Assembly: GCF_013408655.1 (NCBI RefSeq)
Contig: NZ_JACCBP010000002.1
Span: 806,001 to 870,000, forward strand
DNA length: 64,000 nucleotides
Reading direction: 5' to 3'
DNA from: Pigmentiphaga litoralis
GTDB lineage: Bacteria > Pseudomonadota > Gammaproteobacteria > Burkholderiales > Burkholderiaceae_B
The position numbers and the translations under genes are program-made. Position 1 is the first letter of the stretch. Every line of letters begins with the position of its first letter. The notes beneath the pieces are model-generated. The model was not told the DNA's origin. It saw nothing but the letters and a program-made list of their open reading frames with translations, and did not search any database. Below, piece by piece: positions 27,501 to 36,500 of the stretch.

Positions 27501-30500
27501 GATCGCGTCGGCCACGGTGTCGATCGGAACCGGTTTCCAGGCGGGCGACACCCTGGTGTATGTGAATCAGGCCGGCATCAATGGGACCTACAACACGGGA
27601 ACAGGCGTACTGAGCCTGACCGGTACAGCCACGTTGGCCGAGTACCAGGCCGCCTTGCGGTCCGTCACGTTCACCACCAGCAGCGATGATCCGACCGTGA
27701 ATGGCACCGCCGCGACGCGCGCCATCAATTGGACGGTGACCGATGCCGGGTCGGACGCCGCGGCGGCGACCAGCTCGACCCGCACGACCAGCCTGACCGT
27801 GACGCCACTGCAGGACGCGCCGGTCATCAGCGCGGGCGGCACCCTGGCCTATACCGAAAACGCCGCGTCGCAGGTCATTGATGGCGCCGTGACGGTGGTG
27901 TCGGATGCCGACGATACGCAATTGAGCGGCGCCACCATCACGATCAGCAGCGGCTTTACCGCTGGCGACGTGTTGAGCTTCACCACCCAGAACGGCATCA
28001 CGGCCGCCAGCAACACCAATGGGGTGCTGACGCTGACGGGCAATGCAACGCTGGCGCAATACCAGGCTGCGTTGCGGTCGGTGCGCTACGCGTCCACGTC
28101 GGAAGACCCGAAGGCCACGTCGTCTACCCGCACCGTCAGCTGGCAGGTGCGTGACGCGAACTCGGACAGCGCCGGCGTCGCAAGCAGCAGTGTCGTGACC
28201 AGCACGATCAGCCTGACTGCGGTGAACGATGCACCGGTGCTTGGTGGAACCCTGCCTGCGCCAAGCTTTACCGAGAACGGCACGGCGGTGGTGCTTGATG
28301 GCAACCTGACGATCAGTGATGTCGACGACACGCAGATGGCGTCTGCCTCCGTCAGGATCACATCCGGCTTCACCGCGGGCGATGTGCTTGCTTTCGTCAA
28401 CCAGTCGGGCATCAGCGGCGCTTACGACAGTGCGACCGGCGTGCTCAGCCTGACCGGCGCGGCTACGGTCGCCCAGTACCAAGCGGCGTTGCGGTCGGTG
28501 GTGTTTTCATCCACCAGCGACGACCCGACCGTGAATGCCACCGCAACGACGCGCGGCATCGGCTGGACAGTCACGGACGCGGGTTCCGATGCGGCCGCTG
28601 CAAGCAGTGTGTCGCGCAACACCACTCTGACAGTGGTGCCTGCGCAGGACGCCCCGGTGCTCAGCGCCGGTGGCACGTCCACTTATGTGGAGAACGCCGT
28701 CGCGCAGGTTATCGACGGCGCGGTCACGGTCGTTTCCGACGCCGACGACACCCAGTTGAGCGGCGCAACCATCACGATCAGCGCGGGTTACACAGCCGGC
28801 GATACCTTGGGCTTTGCAGCGCAGAACGGCATCACGGTGGCCAGCAATGCCAACGGCGTGTTGACGCTGACCGGCACCGCCACCCTGGCGCAATATACGC
28901 AGGCGCTGCGGTCGGTTACCTTCTCGTCCACCTCGGACGACCCGACCGCAAGCTCGGCATCCCGCACCGTCAGCTGGCAGGTCCGCGATGCCAACTCCGA
29001 CAATGCAGGTGTCGCGACCAGCTCGGCCGTGACGAGCACGCTCAACGTGACGGCAGGCAACGACGCTCCCGTATTGGGCGGTACGCTGCCGACCGTGACC
29101 TTCGCGGAAAACGGCACGGCCGTCGTGGTGGACAGTGGACTGACCCTGACCGACCTCGATGACACGCAGATCGCATCGGCATCGGTGCGCATCTCGTCGG
29201 GCCTGACCGCGGGCGATGTGCTTGCGTTCGTCAACCAGTCCGGCATCAGCGGCAGCTACGACGCAGCCACGGGCCTGCTCAGCCTGACCGGCACGGCCAC
29301 GCTCGCGCAATACCAGGCAGCGCTGCGCACGATCACCTTTGTGTCGTCCAGCGACGATCCCACGGCCAACGCCACGGCCACCACGCGCGGCATCACCTGG
29401 ACGGTGACCGATGCGAACTCCGACGGGGCGGGCGCCGCCAGCACGACGCGCTCGACCAGCGTCACGGTCAACCCTGCGCAGGACGCGCCGGTACTGACCG
29501 CGGGCGGATCGCTGACCTACACCGAAAACGCGGCCGCGCAGGCCGTCGACGCGACCCTGGTGGTGGTGTCCGATGCCGACGATACGCAGCTGAGCGGCGC
29601 CACCATCACGATCAGTGGCGGCTATACCGCGGGCGACGTGCTGAGCTTCACGCCGCAGAACGGCATCACCATCGCCAGCAACACCACTGGCGTGCTGACG
29701 CTGACCGGCTCCGCCACGCTGGCGCAATATCAAGCCGCCTTGCGGTCTGTCGGTTATGCCTCGACATCGGAAGACCCGACGGCCACATCGGCCACCCGCA
29801 CGGTCAGCTGGCAGGTGCGCGACGCAAATTCGGACGATGCCGGCGTGGCCAGCAGCGCCGTGGTCACAAGCACCATCACCCTGACGGCCGTCAATGATGC
29901 GCCGGTGCTGACACCCCAAGCCGGGTCGGCGGCGTTCACGGAAAACGGGTCGGCCATTGCGGTCGATACGGGCCTGACGGTCGGCGATGCCGACGATACG
30001 CTGATCACTGGCGGCACGATTGCCATCACCACCGGCGCGCTGGCGTCGGATGAGCTGGCGGTGGTGGTGGCGGGCAGCAACATTGCCGGAAGCTTCAACG
30101 CGGCGACGGGCGTGCTGACGCTGACCGGCACCGACACCCTGGCGAACTACCAGACGGTGCTGCGCAGCCTGACCTACCGCAATGGCAGTGACGACCCGAC
30201 CGACAACGGCAGCAAGCCCAGCCGAGTGATCACCTATCGCCTGACGGATGCCAATTCCGACGGCGTGGGCGCGGCCATTGGCGCTGCCACCAAGGGCATC
30301 ACGATCACTGCGACGCAGGACGCGCCCGTCGTGACGGCGGGCGGGTCCACGACCTATGCCGAGAACGCAGCGGCGCAGGTGATCGACGCGACCGTAACCG
30401 TGGCATCGGACGCCGACGATACGCAGTTGAGCGGCGCCACCATCACCATCAGCGGTGGCTATACCGCCGGCGATATCCTGGGATTTACCGCGCAGAACGG

Positions 30501-33500
30501 CATCACGGCCGCAAGCAACGCCAATGGCGTGCTGACCCTGACCGGCACGGCCACCCTGGCGCAGTACCAGGCGGCGCTGCGGTCGGTGACCTATACGTCG
30601 ACGTCGGACGATCCGACCGTGACGTCGGCCGCGCGCACGGTCAGCTGGCAAGTCCGCGATGCCGATTCGGATGCTACCGGGACGGCCAGCAGCACCGTCG
30701 TGACCAGTACCCTGACGCTGACCCCGAGCAACGACATTCCCGTCTTGGGCGGCACCTTGCCTGCGCCGGTGTTTATCGAAAACGGCTCCGCCGTGGTGCT
30801 CGATGGCAATCTGACGGTGTCCGACCTGGACGACACGCAGATCAGCGCGGCGTCGGTCGCGATCGCCACCGGCCTGACGGCAGGCGATACGCTTGTCTTC
30901 GTCAACCAGTCGGGCATTGCCGGCAGCTATGACAGCACGACCGGTGTGCTCAGCCTGACCGGCACCGCGACGCTGGCGCAATACCAGGCCGCGCTGCGGT
31001 CGGTCACGTTCTTGTCGTCGAGCGACGATCCCACCGTCAATGGCACGGCCGCCACGCGCGGCATTCGCTGGACGGTCACGGACGCCGGATCGGATGCGGC
31101 CGCCACGACCAGCGCGGTGCGCACCACCAGCCTGACCGTGACGCCAGCGCAAGACGCGCCGGTGCTGACGGCAGGCGCCACGCTCAACTACACCGAAAAC
31201 CAGGCCGCTGCCGTCATCGACAGCACACTGACGGTGTCTGACGCCGACGATACCCAGTTGACCGGCGCGACCGTCAGCATTGCAGCCGGATTGACCGCAG
31301 GCGATGTCCTTGCGTTCGTCAACCAATCGGGAATCACCGGCAGCTACGATGGGGCCACCGGCGTGCTGACGCTGACCGGGACCGCCACGCTGGCGCAGTA
31401 CCGCGACGCATTGCGCACGGTCACCTACGCATCGACCAGCGAGACGCCCACCCGGACGTCGGCCACGCGCACGATTTCCTGGACCGTCGTGGACGCCGAT
31501 TCGGATGGCGCGGGCGCGGCGCGCAGCAGCGCCGTGACCAGCGTGATCGCCATCACTGGCGTCAATGACATTCCGGTGGCCAACCCCGATACCGGGGCGG
31601 TGACCGAAAATGCAGTGCTGACGACGACGGCGGCACGTGGCGTGATCCAGGGCGCGGTCAGCAGCGGCACGGACACGGATCTGGACGGCGATACGCTGTC
31701 GGTGATCGGCGTGACGACCGGCACGGCAATGACCGTGGCCGGGGTCGGCACCGCATCTGCCGGGTCCGCCCTGGTGGGTGCGCTGGGCACCCTCACACTG
31801 AACGCCGATGGCAGCTACACCTATGCGGCGGATCAGGCCGGAGCGGAAGCGCTGGCCGCGGGCCAGACGGCAACGGACACCTTCAGCTATGCGATCAGCG
31901 ATGGCAAGGGCGGTACTGCCTTCACCACGCTGACGATTACGGTTACCGGTATCAATGACGCGCCGACCCCGGTGGGCGCCTTGCCGCCGGTCACGCAGGC
32001 CGACAGTACGGTGGTGGCGGTGCCCACGGCAGCCGGGTTTGCGGACGTTGATCAGAACAACAGCTTTACCTACAGCGCGGCCGGCTTGCCTGCCGGGCTG
32101 ACGATCAACACGGCGACCGGGGTGATCTCGGGCACGCTGGATCATCAGGCCAGCCAGGGCGGCACCGGCGGCGTCCATACCGTTGCGGTCACGGCAACCG
32201 ACAGCCAGGGCGCAAGCGTGACGCAGCGCTTTGCCTTCACGGTCACCAATCCGGCACCGGTGGCAACACCGGACACCGGCAGCTTGACCGAGAATGCCAC
32301 GCTGGTTGTGGGCGCCGGTAACGGCGTCATTCGTGGCGCGGTCGGCACCGGTGGCACGGTCGGCACCGATACCGATGTGGACGGCGATGCGCTGACTGTT
32401 GTCGGCGTCAGCACCGGCACGGCGGCATCCGTGGGTGGCGTGGGTACGGCCAACACGGGAACGGCACTGGTTGGCGCGCTGGGCACGCTGACGTTGAACG
32501 CCGACGGCAGCTACCGCTACGTGGCGGACCAGGCCGCGGCCGATGCCTTGGGCGCAGGCCAGACCGCCACCGACACCTTCAGCTATGCGATCAGTGACGG
32601 CAATGGCGGCACGGCCTTCAGCACGCTGACGATTACGGTCACGGGCGCGAATGACGCGCCGACCGCGGTCAGCAGCCTGCCGCCAGTCACGCAGGCCGAC
32701 AGCACGGTGGTTGCCGTGCCGACGGCCACCGGATTCGCGGACCTGGATCGCAACAACACCTTCAGCTATACCGCAACCGGGCTGCCAGCCGGTCTGACGA
32801 TCGATGCGTCGACCGGCGTCATTTCGGGCACGCTGGCACGCGATGCGAGCCAGGGCGGAACCGGCGGTGTTCATGCCGTCACGGTTACCGCGACCGACAG
32901 CCAGGGCGCGGCCGTCAGCCAGCGCTTCGACTTTACGGTGACCAATCCCGCGCCGGTCGCGGCGCCCGACACGGGCAGCGTGAACGAGAACGCCACCTTG
33001 ATCGTGGCCGCGGGCAACGGCGTCATGCTGGGTACGGTGGGTACCGATAGCGATGTGGACGGCGATACGCTGGTCGTCACAGGCGTCACGACCGGGACGG
33101 CGGCATCGGTTGCCGCGGTGGGCACGGCGCACACCGGCAGCACGCTGGTCGGCACCCTGGGTACGCTGACCTTGAACGCCGACGGCAGTTATCGCTACGT
33201 GGCGGACCAGGCGGCGGCCGAGGCGCTGGGCGCCGGTCAGACCGCAGCCGACACCTTCAGTTATGCGATCAGCGATGGCAATGGCGGAACGGCCTTCAGC
33301 ACGCTGACGATCACGGTGACGGGCGTGAACGATGCGCCGATTGCGGTGGGCAGCCTGCCACCGGTTGTCCAGGCCGATAGCACTTTGGTCAACGTGCCGA
33401 CGGCTGGCGCATTCACCGATACGGATGCCAACAATCGCTTTACCTACAGCGCAGCCGGCTTGCCCGCAGGCTTGGTCATCGATGCTGCCACGGGCGCCAT

Positions 33501-36500
33501 CACGGGCACGCTGGACCACCAGGCCAGCCAGGGTGGCACGGGCGGCGTCCACGGGGTCGTGGTCACAGCGACCGACAGCCAGGGCGCGGCGGTCACGCAG
33601 CGCTTCGATTTCACGGTCACCAACCCTGCGCCGGTTGCCACACCGGATGTCAATACCGTGGCCGAGAACGCCACGTTGGTAGTGGGCGCAGGCAATGGCG
33701 TCATTCGCGGCGCGATCGGCACCGATACCGATGTGGACGGCGACACGTTGGCGGTGACGGGTGTGACGACGGGCACGGCCGGCAGTCTGGCGGCAGTGGG
33801 CTCCGCCAACACCGGGACTGCCCTGGTGGGCACCCTGGGCACCTTGACCCTGAATGCCGACGGCAGCTATCGCTACGTGGCGGACCAGGCCGCAGCCGAT
33901 GCCCTGGGCGCAGGGCAGACCGCCGCCGATACCTTCAGCTATACGATCAGCGACGGCAACGGCGGGACGGCCTTCAGCACGCTGACGATCACGGTCACGG
34001 GCAGCAACGATGCCCCGACCGCCGTCGGCAGCCTGCCGCCGGTGGTGCGCGCGGACAGCACGTCCGTCAACCTGCCGACGGCTGCAGCCTTTGCAGACAT
34101 CGACGCCAACAACACCTTTACCTACAGCGCGACGGGCTTGCCTGCCGGGCTGACGATCGACGCGGCCACGGGAATCATCGCGGGCACGCTGGACCATCAG
34201 GCCAGCCAGGGTGGGACGGGCGGCGTCCATGCGGTGGTCGTCACGGCGACGGATAGCCAGGGCGCAACGATCACGCAGCGCTTCGACTTCACGGTCATCA
34301 ACCCCGCGCCGGTGGCGACACCGGATGTGGGCAGCGTGGGCGAGAACGCCACGCTGGTCGTGGGTGCCGGCAATGGCGTGATCCTGGGCGCAGTGGGTCC
34401 CGACACCGACGTCGATGGCGACACTCTTGTCGTGACGGGTGTGACGACCGGCACGGCCTCCACGCTGTCCGCGGTCGGCGCCGCCAATACCGGCACGGCG
34501 CTGGTCGGCACGCTCGGCACCCTGACCTTGAATGCCGATGGCAGCTACCGCTACGTCGCGGATCAGGCAGCGGCCGATGCGTTGGGCGCAGGGCAGACCG
34601 CGACGGACACGTTCAGCTATGCGATCAGTGACGGCAACGGCGGCACGGCCTTCAGCACGCTGACGATTACGGTCACGGGCAGCAACGATGCCCCGACCGC
34701 GGCGGGCACCTTGCCCCCGGTGGTGCGTGCTGATAGCACGAGCGTCAACCTGCCCACCGCCGCAGCCTTTGCGGATGTGGATCGCAACACTACCTTTACC
34801 TATAGCGCGAGCGGCTTGCCCGCCGGGCTGACCATCGATACCGCAACCGGCGTCATTGCTGGCACGCTGGATCATCAGGCCAGCCAGGGCGGAACTGGCG
34901 GCGTCCATGCTGTCACGATTACCGCAACCGATAGCCAGGGCGCAGCGGTCACGCAGCGCTTCGACTTCACGGTCATCAACCCCGCGCCAGTGGCAACACC
35001 GGATGTGGGCACTGTCGGCGAAAACGCGACCCTGGTCGTTGGCGCCGGCAATGGCGTCATCCTTGGCTCGGTGGGTACGGATACCGACGTGGATGGCGAT
35101 GCCTTGACGGTTATCGGCGTCAGCGCTGGCACGTCAGCGTCCGTGGGTGGCGTGGGTGCGGCCAACACGGGTACGCCGCTGGTCGGCACGCTTGGCACCC
35201 TGACCTTGAACGCCGATGGCAGCTACCGCTACACGGCAGACCAGCCTGCGGCCGACGCGTTGGGCGCAGGTCAGACCGCAACGGATACCTTCAGCTACGC
35301 CATCAGCGACGGCAACGGCGGAACGGCCTTCAGCACGCTGACGATTACGGTCACGGGCAGCAACGATGCCCCGACCGCGGTCGGCAGCTTGCCAGCAGTG
35401 GTGCGTGCCGACAGCACGGCGGTCAGCCTGCCGACGGCCGCAGCCTTTGCGGACGTCGATCGCAACAACACCTTTACCTACAGTGCGACCGGCCTGCCCG
35501 CCGGGCTCGCCATCGATGCGGCAACGGGTGTCATCTCGGGCACGCTGGATCATCAAGCCAGCCAGGGCGGAACCGGTGGCATCCACGCGGTGGTGGTCAC
35601 GGCCACGGACAACCAAGGCGCCAGCGTGTCGCAGCGCTTCGACTTCACGGTGACCAACCCGGCTCCGGTGGCAACGCCTGACGTGGGCAGCGTGAACGAA
35701 AACGCCACGCTGGTGGTTGGCCCGGCCAACGGCGTCATCATGGGTACGGTCGGCAAGGTCGGCACGGACACCGATATCGATGGGGACACCCTGGCGGTCA
35801 CGGGTGTGACGACCGGCACGGCCGGCAGCCAGGCTGCGGTCGGATCCGCCCACACTGGCAGCGCGCTAGTGGGCGCATTCGGTACGCTGACGCTGAATGC
35901 GGACGGCAGCTATCGCTACACGGCAGACCAACCGGCGGCCGACGCACTGGGCGCAGGGCAGACCGCTACCGACACCTTCAGCTATGCGATCAGCGATGGC
36001 AACGGCGGCACGGCCTTCAGCACGCTGACGATCACGGTGACGGGCGCGAACGATGCGCCAAGCAACGTGGGGACATTGCCTTCGGTCGTGCGAGCCGACA
36101 GCACGACAGTGACCTTGCCAACGGCAGCAGCGTTTACCGACATCGACCGCAACAACACCTTTACCTACACCGCGACCGGCTTGCCGGCGGGCCTGACGAT
36201 CAACGCCATGACCGGGCTGATTTCTGGCGCCTTGGCGCACGACGCCAGCCAGGGCGGAACGGGTGGCATCCACGCGGTCGTGGTCACGGCCACGGACAAC
36301 CAAGGCGCAAGCACGTCGCAGCGCTTCGACTTCACGGTGACCAACCCGGCTCCGGTGGCAACGCCTGACGTGGGCAGCGTGAACGAAAACGCCACGCTGG
36401 TGGTTGGCGCTGGCAACGGCGTGATCCTGGGTACGGTCGGCACCGACACAGATGTCGATGGGGACACCCTGATCGTCACAGGTGTCACGACCGGAACCGC

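Noticed and set aside
28507..34908. A 2133-residue open frame on the minus strand, opposite the giant gene
   Set aside because: It mirrors the tandem repeats of the plus-strand gene, has an Arg/Gly/His/Ala-rich composition with no recognisable domains, and its openness follows from GC-rich codons in the opposite frame. The same applies to minus-strand frames at 21145-25083, 26389-28482 and 35866-38571.
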